From JAIPFM01 sp964494325 (GTDB taxonomy: Bacteria; Planctomycetota; Phycisphaerae; Sedimentisphaerales; Anaerobacaceae), in assembly GCA_964494325.1 (NCBI GenBank), contig CAZBTJ010000033.1:1-43943 (forward strand): a DNA stretch of 43,943 nucleotides, in the 5' to 3' direction. A program made the translations under genes and the position numbers. Positions 1-8,321 of the stretch are shown in pieces (position 1 is the stretch's first letter; each line of letters starts with the position of its first letter). The notes under the pieces are model-generated. The model was not told the origin of the DNA, ran no database searches, and saw only the letters and a program-made list of their open reading frames with translations.

Positions 1-1
1 C

Positions 2-1144
2 CGTGGCTTATGGGCACCGCATGGATACTACAAGGATCACACACCGTATCGTACTTATGATTTTGGCAGAGCCAATCTTTTACGCAAGTATGGCGAGAAA
101 TGGAGTCACGTGTTTACCGAAAAAACGCACCGCCGTTTGCGAAGTTGGGGACTCAATACGATTGGCAACTGGTCGGATCGTGGGATTCGTATGGTGCGCA
201 CCACACCCTATGTGGGTACGTTTAATGTGAAAGCCCCGCCGATTCAGGGCTCCACCGGCTATTGGGGTCGTTTCCCAGACCCCTTTGATCCCGAGTTTCG
301 AGCTGCAACACGTCGTGCTGTGGCCCATGAAAAGGCCCTGGGGATTGGAGACCCCTGGTGCATCGGATATTTTGTGGACAATGAACTGGCCTGGGGTGAT
401 GTTCCGTCTCTGGCCATGGCTACGCTGAAGAGTCCGGCAGATCAAATAGCCAAGCAGATCTTTGTGGATGATCTCAAAGCTCGATACAACAGCATTGATG
501 CGCTGAATGCCCAGTGGGATACCAGTCATGGATCCTGGCAGGCCCTGCTTGATTGTACTGATTCGCCTGAATCCAAAAATGCAGGTCCTGATCTCCGGGC
601 GTATTACGCACGTATTGCAGAGCAATATTTCGGGGTGATCCGGGAGGAGTTCAAGAGGCTGGCACCACAGCAATTATACCTGGGCTGCAGATTTGCCTGG
701 GTCAATGACGTGGCCGCGCAAGCTGCGGCTCGTTATTGCGATGTGATCACGTATAATCGCTATGAAGACACAGTGGCCACATTTACACTGCCCCAGGACC
801 TGGACCACCCTGTGATGATCGGCGAATTTCATTTTGGCGCTCTGGACCGAGGTCTCTTTCACACGGGTCTGGTGGCCACAAAAAATCAGGCAGATCGGGC
901 GGCTCATTACAAGGCCTATGTCCAGGGGGCCTTGAGAAACCCTTCGATTATTGGGACACACTGGTTTCAGTACAGAGACCAGGCCACCACAGGCCGTGGG
1001 GATGGAGAAAACTATCAGATCGGCTTTGTGGATATCTGCGACTCACCCTATCCAGAGTTGCGACAGGCCTGCCGCGAAGTGGGATACAGTTTGTATGAGT
1101 ACAGGCAGGGTGCTGGCGCAAAAAGTAAGAAAGTGAGAAAGTAA
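2..1144 (+). CDS. GH50 beta-agarase-like glycoside hydrolase, 5'-truncated by the window edge
   Basis: The reading frame is already open at base 2, so the gene begins upstream of the window and about 380 C-terminal residues are visible. They form the end of a TIM-barrel hydrolase of the GH50 type, which cleaves beta-1,4 links in agarose. The motif GYFVDNELAWGD (Glu codon at 383) fits the acid/base Glu, and MIGEFHFG (Glu codon at 824) fits the nucleophile strand. Near the end, THWFQYRD and DGENYQIGF are also typical of GH50. The last residues (KSKKVRK) are encoded by the AAGAAG-type repeat that runs on past the stop, so the natural C-terminus was probably altered when the repeat arrived. Neighbouring sulfatase, GH5 and esterase genes fit marine polysaccharide use. 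The family call is confident; agarose as substrate is inferred. Confidence 0.85.
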   Translation, partial: RGLWAPHGYYKDHTPYRTYDFGRANLLRKYGEKWSHVFTEKTHRRLRSWGLNTIGNWSDRGIRMVRTTPYVGTFNVKAPPIQGSTGYWGRFPDPFDPEFRAATRRAVAHEKALGIGDPWCIGYFVDNELAWGDVPSLAMATLKSPADQIAKQIFVDDLKARYNSIDALNAQWDTSHGSWQALLDCTDSPESKNAGPDLRAYYARIAEQYFGVIREEFKRLAPQQLYLGCRFAWVNDVAAQAAARYCDVITYNRYEDTVATFTLPQDLDHPVMIGEFHFGALDRGLFHTGLVATKNQADRAAHYKAYVQGALRNPSIIGTHWFQYRDQATTGRGDGENYQIGFVDICDSPYPELRQACREVGYSLYEYRQGAGAKSKKVRK

Positions 1145-1180
1145 GAAGGTAAGAAGTTAGGAAGATAAGAAGATAAGCCA
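1120..1180. repeat. AAGAAG-dialect degenerate short tandem repeat
   Basis: About eight imperfect copies of a 7-9 base unit close to GTAAGAAG (variants GTGAGAAA, GTTAGGAAG, ATAAGAAG). The array starts inside the 3' end of the GH50 gene and continues past its stop codon. The same dialect recurs at 39731-39745, 41405-41440 and 42393-42432, and in reverse complement near 32050-32090. Confidence 0.75.
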
Positions 1181-1773
1181 CGCACGCTGCTCGTAATCGA
1201 AAAAATGATATGCATGTATTAGCAATGCCTTAGAAGTGCCTGGAACACGGTTCTCAGTCATGAATCCTATTATGGCCATCTTAAAAAAACCGATTACGAG
1301 TACGATTACCGTCTACCTCCGGCAGGCTGAGCACGAGCACGAAAAAGCATGCATCAATGGCAAACCAAGGTGTAGAAAATACTCACGAATTTTCACGAAA
1401 ACAGCGGCTTCCTTTAACCCTAGCCACTATCCATTTTATATTTCCTTGCAGGCATCCGGTGATTGGGTATAATTGGATCTCAAATTGAGGTGACGGCCTT
1501 GGGAGAAGGCGATCAAAAACAGATCTCAGCCGTATCTTCTGGGGGGGCAGAGTGAGCTTTCAGAGTAGGTAGGACTTTGCGCACGACTGTGAAGTATCAG
1601 CTTGGAAGTGCTTTCCAGGAGATGGGCAGAATGCGGTCAAGGTATCACACCAGTTTCTAAAATACGCAATAATTTTGAATGATAGCCCTGTTGTGATCCG
1701 ATGATACAGGTAGGACCTCGTAATGAGGATTCCCAGAATAATACTAAATGCTATACAGTGCCAAGGAAGTTGA
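1145..1773. other. Intergenic region without a supportable gene
   Basis: Between the agarase gene and the ATPase gene I see no convincing coding sequence. It begins with the end of the AAGAAG repeat. Around 1378-1402 it has a short motif (ACTCACGAATTTTCACGAAAAC) with two imperfect copies of TCACGAA, resembling other low-information intergenic repeats in this window. A 29-codon open stretch near 1464-1552 is too short to interpret. No terminator with a T-tract was found after the agarase stop. Confidence 0.5.
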
Positions 1774-2496
1774 ATGATAATGCATATCAAAAGTGTGTCA
1801 CTGTTGCATGAGAAGTACCCAACCAAAGATCACTACCCCTACGTGTTGCCGGTTTTTAATCAGACAAAACAGCTCATATTTGATACGGGCGTGACCCTTT
1901 TTGTGGGGGAGAACGGTTCGGGTAAATCCACGCTGCTGGAGGCACTGGCCAGGAAGTGTGGTATTCATATTTGGTGTGAATCTGGAGGCACACGTTGTGA
2001 CGTCAATCCGTATGAAAAGACGCTGCACCAGTGCCTGTCCTTGGAATGGGCCAATGAAACTGTACCCGGGGCCTTTTTTGGATCTGAGCTCTTTAACAAT
2101 TTTCGACACATTGTCGAGTCGTGGGCAGTCACTGACCCGGGGCAGCTAAAGTACTTTGGCGGCAAATCTCTGGTAGGTCAGTCACATGGGCAGTCCATGA
2201 TGTCCTATTTTCGATCGCGATATCGAATAAAGGGACTGTATTTGCTTGATGAACCGGAGACAGCCTTGTCCCCACGCAGTCAGCTTGAACTACTCGAAGT
2301 TATCAGGGAAAACAGCCAGACAGGGCATGCCCAGTTCATTATCGCAACACATTCTCCCCTGATCTTGGCATGTGAAGGGGCCAAGATTTATAGTTTTGAC
2401 CACCAACCAGTTCGCGTCGTTGAGTACGAAGAAACAGAACTGTATCAGGCGTACAAGCGATTTTTTGTGGATCGCCTTCATACCAGAAGTGACTGA
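1774..2496 (+). CDS. Predicted ABC-type AAA ATPase, small stand-alone (COG3910-like)
   Basis: A 240-residue stand-alone nucleotide-binding domain. The Walker A loop GENGSGKST is at about residues 45-53. A signature-like QSHGQS lies near 145, the Walker B/D-loop LLDEPETALSP near 160, and the H-loop ATHSPLILA near 190. This order matches small predicted ATPases related to the SMC/OLD/RecF side of the ABC ATPases rather than transporter subunits, and no permease is adjacent. AAGGAAG about eight bases before the ATG is a good ribosome-binding site. The stop lies 33 bases from the stop of the convergent DHH gene, with no clear terminator between them. Such proteins often act in DNA maintenance or defence; the role here is unknown. 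Confidence 0.8.
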   Translation: MIMHIKSVSLLHEKYPTKDHYPYVLPVFNQTKQLIFDTGVTLFVGENGSGKSTLLEALARKCGIHIWCESGGTRCDVNPYEKTLHQCLSLEWANETVPGAFFGSELFNNFRHIVESWAVTDPGQLKYFGGKSLVGQSHGQSMMSYFRSRYRIKGLYLLDEPETALSPRSQLELLEVIRENSQTGHAQFIIATHSPLILACEGAKIYSFDHQPVRVVEYEETELYQAYKRFFVDRLHTRSD

Positions 2497-2529
2497 ATCT
2501 CATATCTGGCTTCAGACATTAACCCTTGA

Positions 2530-3840
2530 TTATTCCGAGTCTTGTTCACTTTTGCTTATTAACCGCAGGTAATCAGTCCGGGTGATCATGCCAATGATGG
2601 ATCGCCCCTGCACAATGGGTAAATGCCCAACATTGTGTTTAAAAAGCAACTCTTCCACATCTCGAATGGTAATATCTTTCGTGCCGGTAATCACGTTTCT
2701 CGACATGTAGCCCTTGACGGAAGACTGCATCTGATCGTTTTTGCGACCCTTCATGATATCTCGCAAAGTCATAAAACCTGTGAGCTCACCTTTTTCACTG
2801 ACCACCGGAGCGCCGGTATGGCCAATCTTTTCCAGGAAGAGGGACGCATCAAGCAAGTTCATGCTTTCTTTAATCACTTCAACATGGGTTTCCATAATCT
2901 CGGAAGCTGTCAAAGCTGGTTTTAGTGAAACTTCCAGGCACTCTTCCAACTCAGCAAACACCATCATCCCTGATTGATTTTTGACCAGTGCCGAAGCCGC
3001 TCTAATATGCCCGCCTCCGTTAAACTGCTGCAGCAATTCATTGACATTGATGCTGTCGGTGTTGCTGCGGGCAATCACAAGATTCTGCTTGTTCTTGTTG
3101 ACATGAAATACAGAGAAAATCGCTTCTGCATGCTCCACTTCGAATATTTTTTCAATGACTGCGGCCATACCCCCCACTTGTTCTTCAATTTCGATATAGC
3201 TGAGGATAATAAAGTGACCCTTGATATCTTTGTAGGTCAACCGATTGAGGATGTCATGGAACATAGAGATCTGCCGCTTGCCCGTTAAAATCTTGAGGAA
3301 TTCTCTGACAAGGGTAATAGAGGCGCCATGCTCTATCAAATAAGAAGCCACCTTGAAATCTTCGTTGGTGACGTTTTCATATAAAAAACTGCCCGTATCA
3401 GCATAAATGCCTGCGAGGGCTATGGTCGCATCCTCCGGTTCTATTTTGATACCCCTTTTGATTAATTCCATCCCGATCAAAGTGGTATTGGCGCCATAAG
3501 GTTTTGAAATATACGTGGCCTTCTCAAAAAGGCGGCCTTCATTGGGATGATGATCCCAAATTTCAATATCACCTTCAAAGTTTTCAATATATTTAAAATG
3601 CTCCTTTACCCGGTTTTGAGCATTGGTATCCACCACTACTATATGCTCAATGTTTTCACCTGCTAGATCTTTGGGTGTCAAAAAGTTAAATCGATATTGA
3701 TAGAGATTGTATAATTTTCTGGCCGACGGATGAATGAATTGGCTTCTAACGGGTTGATGATCGGGATAGATGTACTTTACTAAAGCAATGGACCCGAAAC
3801 AATCTAGGTCCATGTTGGCATGGCCGATTATAATTTTCAT
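2530..3840 (-). CDS. DHH/DHHA1 phosphoesterase with tandem CBS domains
   Basis: This 436-residue protein has three parts. The N-terminal DHH domain carries GHANMDLDCFGS (H7, D11, D13), D71 in VVVDTNAQN and DHH at 96-98, which bind the Mn2+ pair. A DHHA1-like segment with GGGHIRAA lies near residues 275-285. Two CBS domains fill roughly 310-430 and end in a PIVQGRSIIGMITRTD-type strand. The same DHH-CBS-CBS module forms the N-terminus of long A-adding tRNA nucleotidyltransferases, but no polymerase domain follows. The free-standing form could be a nano-RNA or pAp phosphoesterase, or a pyrophosphatase gated by adenine nucleotides at the CBS pair. It stands alone on the reverse strand, and its Shine-Dalgarno sequence is weak. 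The domain call is firm; the substrate is not known. Confidence 0.85.
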   Translation of the reverse strand: MKIIIGHANMDLDCFGSIALVKYIYPDHQPVRSQFIHPSARKLYNLYQYRFNFLTPKDLAGENIEHIVVVDTNAQNRVKEHFKYIENFEGDIEIWDHHPNEGRLFEKATYISKPYGANTTLIGMELIKRGIKIEPEDATIALAGIYADTGSFLYENVTNEDFKVASYLIEHGASITLVREFLKILTGKRQISMFHDILNRLTYKDIKGHFIILSYIEIEEQVGGMAAVIEKIFEVEHAEAIFSVFHVNKNKQNLVIARSNTDSINVNELLQQFNGGGHIRAASALVKNQSGMMVFAELEECLEVSLKPALTASEIMETHVEVIKESMNLLDASLFLEKIGHTGAPVVSEKGELTGFMTLRDIMKGRKNDQMQSSVKGYMSRNVITGTKDITIRDVEELLFKHNVGHLPIVQGRSIIGMITRTDYLRLISKSEQDSE

Positions 3841-4381
3841 AAATCTTATTTAATTTATGCAGCAAAAACAAACTGATTGAAGATTTATTTTAACAACCGT
3901 GGAGTCATTATACACACTGTACCAGGCAGATCAAGGGAACAATTGAGAGAGCTTGGAGGGCCAGCCTATCCTTCATGTTACAACCAGTCAACCTGTTGTT
4001 ATTCACGCTCGATTTATTACGAAGCTCATCATAATACTAACATCAACAATGGCTTAGGAACGTCTCTAGTTAGATCAACAATTCACCGTAGTAGAGACGG
4101 TTTTCCTTATACAGATTTTTCTTTGAAACTACGAAAGGCGCTAAATGCCGCTAAAAGGCTCTCGCCTCAGCTTTTCTGTTTTCGCGCATTTTCGCGTGTT
4201 TCGTAGTTCAAAAATCAATTGGTTGCCAACGGTTTGGCCTTGATGATGATTAGGGAGTACCACTTGGAATTCGGCACAGGGGATGCCATATTATGTCCAC
4301 TTGACAATAGAGGCTTGCGATAGTAGTGTGTAGGCACCGTTTGAAACGAATAACTATTCTCATAAAGGTCTGTGTGTTGCC
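3841..4381. other. Intergenic region, no supportable gene
   Basis: Upstream of both the DHH-CBS gene (reverse) and the Rpn-like gene (forward), so promoters of both should lie here; I could not fix them confidently. A 109-codon forward frame (3877-4206) has no recognisable protein character and ends in repeat-like DNA. Positions 4134-4205 contain GGCGCTAAATGCCGCTAAAAGG followed by TTTTCGCGCATTTTCGCG, another degenerate repeat style. Confidence 0.5.
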
Positions 4382-5299
4382 ATGGAAATCGCCAATCCAA
4401 TCTATGACGTTGTGTTCAAGTACCTGATGCAGGACAGCAGGGTCTCAAAACTGCTGATTTCTAAAATCATCGAGGAAGAAATCCTATCCATAGACTGTTT
4501 GCCTCACGACTATCCCGTGCATATCCAGACTGAGGCCAAATCATTGACCGTGTTGCGTCTGGACTTTTCCGCCAAAATCAAGACACCCAAGGGTACTAAG
4601 CAGGTCTTGATTGAGATACAAAAAGGGAAATTCGCCTCGGATCTGATGCGATTCAGACGCTACCTGGGCCAACAATACCAAAACCGAGAGAATGTTGAAG
4701 ACGTCGTGGTTAAGGGACGAATGATCAAACAACCGATCCCCATTATCACAATCTACTTCCTGGGCCATGAACTGGACCATCACAAAGACATTCCCGTGAT
4801 TAAGGTCAAGCGGCACTACTATGATGCTGCAACCGGTCAGAAAATTACAGAGCGTGAGACATTCATTGAAAGCCTCACGCACGACAGCTTTGTGATTCAA
4901 ATCCCAAGCTTAAAAGAAAAGCGTCGCAACGACCTGGAGCAATTCCTGGGTATTTTTGATCAAAGCAATATCGGCAGTAATGACCATCTCTTGAACATCA
5001 ATGAAGAAGACTATCCCGAAGAATGTCGGCCCTTAATACGACGTTTGCTGCAGGCCTACTCAGAACCGGAGGTACGCAACGCCATGGATGTAGAAGACGA
5101 AATCCTGGAAGAACTCCAGGATCTGGAACGTCTCATTGAGCAAAAAGACAAGGTTCTGGTGGACAATGCCAAGGTACTGAGTCAAAATGCCAAGGTGCTG
5201 GTGGAGAAAGATAAGGCCCTGGACGAGAAAGACAAGGCTCTGGATGAAAAGGATCGCATAATCCAAACACTTCAGCGAAAGCTTGAAGGTAAGGGATAG
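4382..5299 (+). CDS. Rpn family / PD-(D/E)XK nuclease transposase-like protein
   Basis: A 305-residue protein whose first ~215 residues match the Rpn/PDDEXK_2 family, which promotes RecA-independent recombination in Escherichia coli and is spread as putative transposases. The start MEIANPIYDVVFKYLM is characteristic. The nuclease core is visible as D61 (RLDFSAKI), then E78 and Q80 in LIEIQKG, with the following FASDLMRFRRYLGQQY helix. After about residue 225 the protein becomes a highly charged coiled coil built of seven-residue repeats (LVDNAKV, LVEKDKA, LDEKDKA). AAAGGTC about ten bases before the ATG is the likely ribosome-binding site. It sits alone. The gene looks complete, and given the many short repeats nearby it may act on them, which is inference only. 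Confidence 0.85.
   Translation: MEIANPIYDVVFKYLMQDSRVSKLLISKIIEEEILSIDCLPHDYPVHIQTEAKSLTVLRLDFSAKIKTPKGTKQVLIEIQKGKFASDLMRFRRYLGQQYQNRENVEDVVVKGRMIKQPIPIITIYFLGHELDHHKDIPVIKVKRHYYDAATGQKITERETFIESLTHDSFVIQIPSLKEKRRNDLEQFLGIFDQSNIGSNDHLLNINEEDYPEECRPLIRRLLQAYSEPEVRNAMDVEDEILEELQDLERLIEQKDKVLVDNAKVLSQNAKVLVEKDKALDEKDKALDEKDRIIQTLQRKLEGKG
5150..5265 (+). repeat. 21-bp in-frame tandem repeats in the Rpn-like gene
   Basis: Imperfect 21-base units encode the heptads LVDNAKV, LSQNAKV, LVEKDKA, LDEKDKA and LDEKDRI. The period matches the coiled-coil heptad exactly, so copy number can change without breaking the frame. Confidence 0.7.
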
Positions 5300-5856
5300 G
5301 TAGAAAATAACTCGGCCACTTGACGCCCAATGGCACCGAATCTTCGGTTGCCCTATTGAATGGTTCTGTTTTCCAACTGTTTTACCCGTGAAATCCGTGT
5401 CAAAAAAAAGTGAGAAATGACCGCACTGTATTTCAGTTTTAGCATGGAAAGTCCAATAGGCAGTTTGCGGACTTGATTAGCCCCGTAGGAAAGCAGGCTT
5501 GGTAATGGAAAACAGTGTGGCATTTCAGGGAATAAGTCAATGAGGCTACGACATTGTGTCAATACGTGCGCATTGCGCATCTTTTGGTGGCTATTTTACG
5601 CATGGAGACTCGCTCAAAGAAAGTATTCTAAAGAAAAGTATTGTGCGGTTGTTCTTGGATGAGCCCTGAGTATGAATGAGTCACAGAGCGTAGCTGTGAG
5701 AGAGCCGAATCATGTATGTATAAAGTTGCTTTCAACTTCAAGAACACGACTCTATGGATGTAAAAGGAGGTGATGCCTATGGACTGAAGGAGTAGTAGTA
5801 TTGAATTGGAACTAGAGTGTAAGATTAGAGTAAGAGATAAAATTAGGAGTAATTTT
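5300..5856. other. Intergenic region ahead of the small secreted protein
   Basis: No gene could be supported up to the start at 5857. The stretch 5390-5412 has CCGTGAAATCCGTGTCAAAAA, a motif type that recurs in part at 6765-6778 and 6193-6204. The last 100 bases are AT- and purine-rich and hold the strong Shine-Dalgarno sequence described separately. Confidence 0.5.
5762..5787 (+). promoter_or_regulatory. Extended Shine-Dalgarno followed by a two-codon start-stop ORF
   Basis: AAAAGGAGGTGAT at 5762-5774 matches nearly the whole anti-Shine-Dalgarno tail of bacterial 16S rRNA. An ATG follows at 5779, but the frame is only ATG GAC TGA. A second AAGGAG follows at once (5787-5792). The element lies 70 bases ahead of the small secreted protein and could be a translational leader, or the ruined start of a lost gene. 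Confidence 0.4.
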
Positions 5857-6096
5857 ATGAAAGTTTTTAACTTGCGTAATGTGGTTTTTGTTGCTTCGGT
5901 TATGTTGGGATTGTTGGTGTCGTATAATGCTTGTTTAGCACAGTACGACGCTGAATTAGTTGGTGGATGTGACGGTTGTGAAGGAAATACACCTTGGATA
6001 GACTGCGATGATCAATGCGAGAACAGGTATACAAAAGCTACTATTGAAGACGCTCTGCGATGCTGGTTTAATAGATCCCTCGGTGCCTCGGCATGA
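5857..6096 (+). CDS. Small secreted Cys-rich protein of unknown function
   Basis: I prefer the ATG at 5857, preceded by AGGAGT six bases upstream, over an upstream in-frame start at 5806. This gives 79 residues. Residues 1-26 form a signal peptide (MKVFNLR, hydrophobic stretch, then CLAQ as a likely cleavage or lipobox-like site). The mature part holds CDGCEG, DCDDQCENRY and a final RCWFN, so five cysteines lie within about 40 residues, suggesting disulfides or metal binding. Base composition is more AT-rich than that of neighbouring genes. The frame ends just before repeat-like DNA, so the protein may be the N-terminal piece of a longer one. No family recognised. Confidence 0.5.
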   Translation: MKVFNLRNVVFVASVMLGLLVSYNACLAQYDAELVGGCDGCEGNTPWIDCDDQCENRYTKATIEDALRCWFNRSLGASA

Positions 6097-6240
6097 CAGG
6101 GTCGATTCGTAGGTTTGTTTAGGTTGCGTCAGCCATCTGCTCTTCTTTCCTTCTTACTTTTCGCAGCGAAGCGGTCTTGCGTCTCCCACCGCATGTCAAA
6201 AAAAGCTTGCGTCTTAGGTGTTATGTTTTAAGCTGGGTGA
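6097..6240. repeat. GCGAAGCG-dialect repeat DNA between the small gene and SNase
   Basis: Contains CTCTTCTTTCCTTCTTAC (reverse AAGAAG dialect), CGCAGCGAAGCGGTCTTGCG and GTGAAGCGAAGTCCCC. GCGAAGCG recurs at 39891, 39950, 41664, 42588, 42708 and 42762. AGTCCCCTGGGGACT (6246-6260) just downstream is a perfect inverted repeat with a one-base centre. Confidence 0.55.
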
Positions 6241-6639
6241 AGCGAAGTCCCCTGGGGACTGTGTACTGATGCGTTAATCGGAGATCCGTCCTATACCTAT
6301 CCGGCGAAGGTCGAATCCGTGATTGATGGGGATACTGTGTGGGTGATTGTGGATTGTGGTGACGGAATACTGACACGTCAGAAACTTCGTTTGCATCTGA
6401 TTGACTCGCCTGAGCGGGGAACGCCTGAAGGGGACAAGGCCACGCGATTTGTCAAACGTGTGTTGAAGAAATCATCAGACATCGTGATCTGTACGCACCA
6501 CTACGATAAATACGCGAGATACCTGGCAGATGTGTTTTACCTGCCTGATGTGAACGACTCGCAAGCGATCTATGCACAGGGTATCTACCTGAATCAGCAA
6601 CTTCTGGACAAGGGACTGGCACAACCCTGGAAACCGTAA
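6241..6639 (+). pseudogene. Staphylococcal-nuclease-like (SNase/TNase) protein lacking a proper N-terminus
   Basis: The SNase fold is clear: YPAKVESVIDGDTVWV, the loop LRLHLIDSPERGTPEG (Arg and Glu of the active site), DKYARYLADVFY (second catalytic Arg) and the closing QQLLDKGLAQPW. The homologous frame is open from 6241 directly after two stops (6229 and 6238) and has no ATG. The only in-frame start is GTG at 6319, which would delete the first beta strand (YPAKVESV). The homology breaks where GCGAAGCG-type repeat DNA begins, so I read this as a gene that lost its head, including any signal peptide. A shortened product from GTG 6319 (106 aa) cannot be excluded. Such enzymes are usually secreted Ca2+-dependent DNA/RNA nucleases. 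Confidence 0.65.
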
Positions 6640-6642
6640 TGA

Positions 6643-6690
6643 ATTGAGTTGTCAGTCTTCAGCTCTCAGCCACCAGCCCCTTGGAACGCT
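6643..6690. repeat. TCAGC-dialect repeat remnant
   Basis: GTCAGTCTTCAGCTCTCAGC followed by CACCAGCCCC is the same TCAGC-type array seen in force at 39760-39790 and 42280-42310. It lies directly after the SNase stop. Confidence 0.6.
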
Positions 6691-6781
6691 CCGCGTGCTG
6701 GTTGAATAGCCGCCCATTACTCTCTACTCGACCGCCTTTGCGAGAGCCAATCTTTTCTCAAAAACCCGTGTCAAAAAGTTC

Positions 6782-7435
6782 TTATTCTTGAGTGGTGGTA
6801 AGGAGATTTGCCTGATCTATTGTATCCACCCAGGCATTGGCCAGTAGGTGACATGCCCCCAGTGTGGGATGCACGCCATCAGGTGTCAGAAACTCAGGTG
6901 GCGTCTTGTGGCAGGCTTGATCCAGTACCGATTGAAACGGGACAAACACTGCATTTGCATGTGCAGCCACGCGTCGAGCTGTGTCTCTGTATTGGGTAAA
7001 TTGCTCCATCCATGACTGATCTACCTCTTCGCAGGGCAGCATGAAGGGCTCACAAATGACGAGCTGAATGTCTGGCAGGGCTTCACGTGTCCGATGTATC
7101 AAGGTTGTGTAGTCCTGTTCATATGTGTCCAAAGACCCTGCGTAACCGCCGCTGAACGTATGCCAGAAGTCGTTCACTCCGATCAGGATGCTCAGCACAT
7201 CTGGCGCCAGATCCAGGCAGTCTTTTTGCCACCTTTTGGACAACTCAAACACCTTATGACCACTGATTCCGCGGTTATAGAATTTCAATGCCCGACTTGG
7301 ATACTCTGCCAGCAAACGTCCCACAGCCATAAGTACATACCCATGTCCGAGACCGGATGGATTATTGGCTGTGTGCACGACGCGCACATCACGCCCCGAA
7401 TCTGTGATGGAATCCCCCTGGAAGAGTATTTTCAT
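6782..7435 (-). CDS. SGNH/GDSL-family hydrolase (lipase/esterase)
   Basis: A 217-residue hydrolase with all four SGNH blocks: FQGDSITD (nucleophile S9), NRGISGHK (block II Gly), IGVNDFWH (block III, G86/N88/D89) and TPDGVHPT (block V, D186 and H189). No signal peptide is seen, so it is probably cytoplasmic. It resembles bacterial carbohydrate acetyl-esterase-like members of the family. AAGAGGT lies about nine bases before its ATG. It begins 13 bases after the stop of the adenine methylase on the same strand, so the two are probably co-transcribed, although their functions look unrelated. Substrate unknown; deacetylation of a polysaccharide would fit the window. Confidence 0.85.
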   Translation of the reverse strand: MKILFQGDSITDSGRDVRVVHTANNPSGLGHGYVLMAVGRLLAEYPSRALKFYNRGISGHKVFELSKRWQKDCLDLAPDVLSILIGVNDFWHTFSGGYAGSLDTYEQDYTTLIHRTREALPDIQLVICEPFMLPCEEVDQSWMEQFTQYRDTARRVAAHANAVFVPFQSVLDQACHKTPPEFLTPDGVHPTLGACHLLANAWVDTIDQANLLTTTQE

Positions 7436-7448
7436 GGCAAGGGACCTC

Positions 7449-8321
7449 TTAGAAATTGCACCAGAGTGATTCAGTCATGGTGGGTTTGGACGACGCACTG
7501 CTCATTTTATTGTCAATTTTTCGGTCGTGTCGATTCCAATCCTTGAGCGTCTTGTTGTATAGCTCATTAGAATATCCGGACAGAATGACGTGTCCCTTGC
7601 ATTCAAGAATTGTGTCCAGCAGGGCTTTATGAGCAGCCGTATCCATCTCATAGGCGTAGGCATCGATCGTAGAACGCGTTTCATGGACATAGGGTGGGTC
7701 CAGGTAAAAGAGTGTCCGTTCGCCATCCTGCTGACGTATGACCTTGAGTGCATCACTACACAGAACCACCACGCGCTTGAGTCGTTCATGCACATCAGCC
7801 AGACCATCCACTGCACCGAGCCAGGCTGACGCCTGTTCGTTCATGGAGCGACGCGTTCGGTTACGAGTCAATGTGGCAAAGACCTTAAATCCGCCAGACC
7901 GGGACTGTCGACATCGGACAAAAAAGTCGGCCGCTGCTTCTGAATCAATATCCTGGCGAGGTATCATACGTGGACCTGCCTGTTCCCATTGAGACTGAGA
8001 AAAGGGAATGGCCTGGACAATTCGCTGCATTTTCGCAAAAGCTGTTTCATCCTGAAGGACCTGCCAGAAGTTGGTCAACTCGCGGCTGAGATCGTTTACC
8101 ACCTCACTGATACCCCGTTCGTGGGCCTTTTCGCCCCATTGATGACGCTCATCAAATGGGTTCTTATTCAGTAAAACAGCGAGGCCACCTGCATAGGGCT
8201 CCACATAATGGACGTGTGCTGGCATTTTATCAATGATCCAGTTTGCCAGATACGATTTTCCGCCGTGCCATTTCAGGGGCGGTGTGATTTTGGGTTTTTT
8301 GCTTTGTATCATACGGTGCAT
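7449..8321 (-). CDS. D12-class (Dam-like) N6-adenine DNA methyltransferase
   Basis: The protein transfers a methyl group from SAM to adenine in DNA. It shows PLKWHGGKSYLANWI (SAM motif I equivalent of the Dam/D12 class), YVEPYAGGLAVLL, the catalytic LDPPYV box (DPPY) and a C-terminal SLWCNF, as is usual at the end of D12 proteins. I chose the ATG at 8321 (MHRMIQSKKP, 290 aa); an in-frame TTG at 8348 is less likely. No cognate restriction enzyme lies beside it, so it is an orphan methylase or a phage relic. The target sequence cannot be read from the protein by eye. It is followed 13 bases later by the GDSL gene. Confidence 0.85.
   Translation of the reverse strand: MHRMIQSKKPKITPPLKWHGGKSYLANWIIDKMPAHVHYVEPYAGGLAVLLNKNPFDERHQWGEKAHERGISEVVNDLSRELTNFWQVLQDETAFAKMQRIVQAIPFSQSQWEQAGPRMIPRQDIDSEAAADFFVRCRQSRSGGFKVFATLTRNRTRRSMNEQASAWLGAVDGLADVHERLKRVVVLCSDALKVIRQQDGERTLFYLDPPYVHETRSTIDAYAYEMDTAAHKALLDTILECKGHVILSGYSNELYNKTLKDWNRHDRKIDNKMSSASSKPTMTESLWCNF

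Noticed and set aside
1236..1472. 78-codon ORF after the agarase
   Set aside because: No ribosome-binding site, low-complexity repeat-like content and no recognisable motif.
3877..4206. 109-codon ORF
   Set aside because: Unusual composition, no motif, and it ends inside repeat DNA (TTTCGCG phrases).
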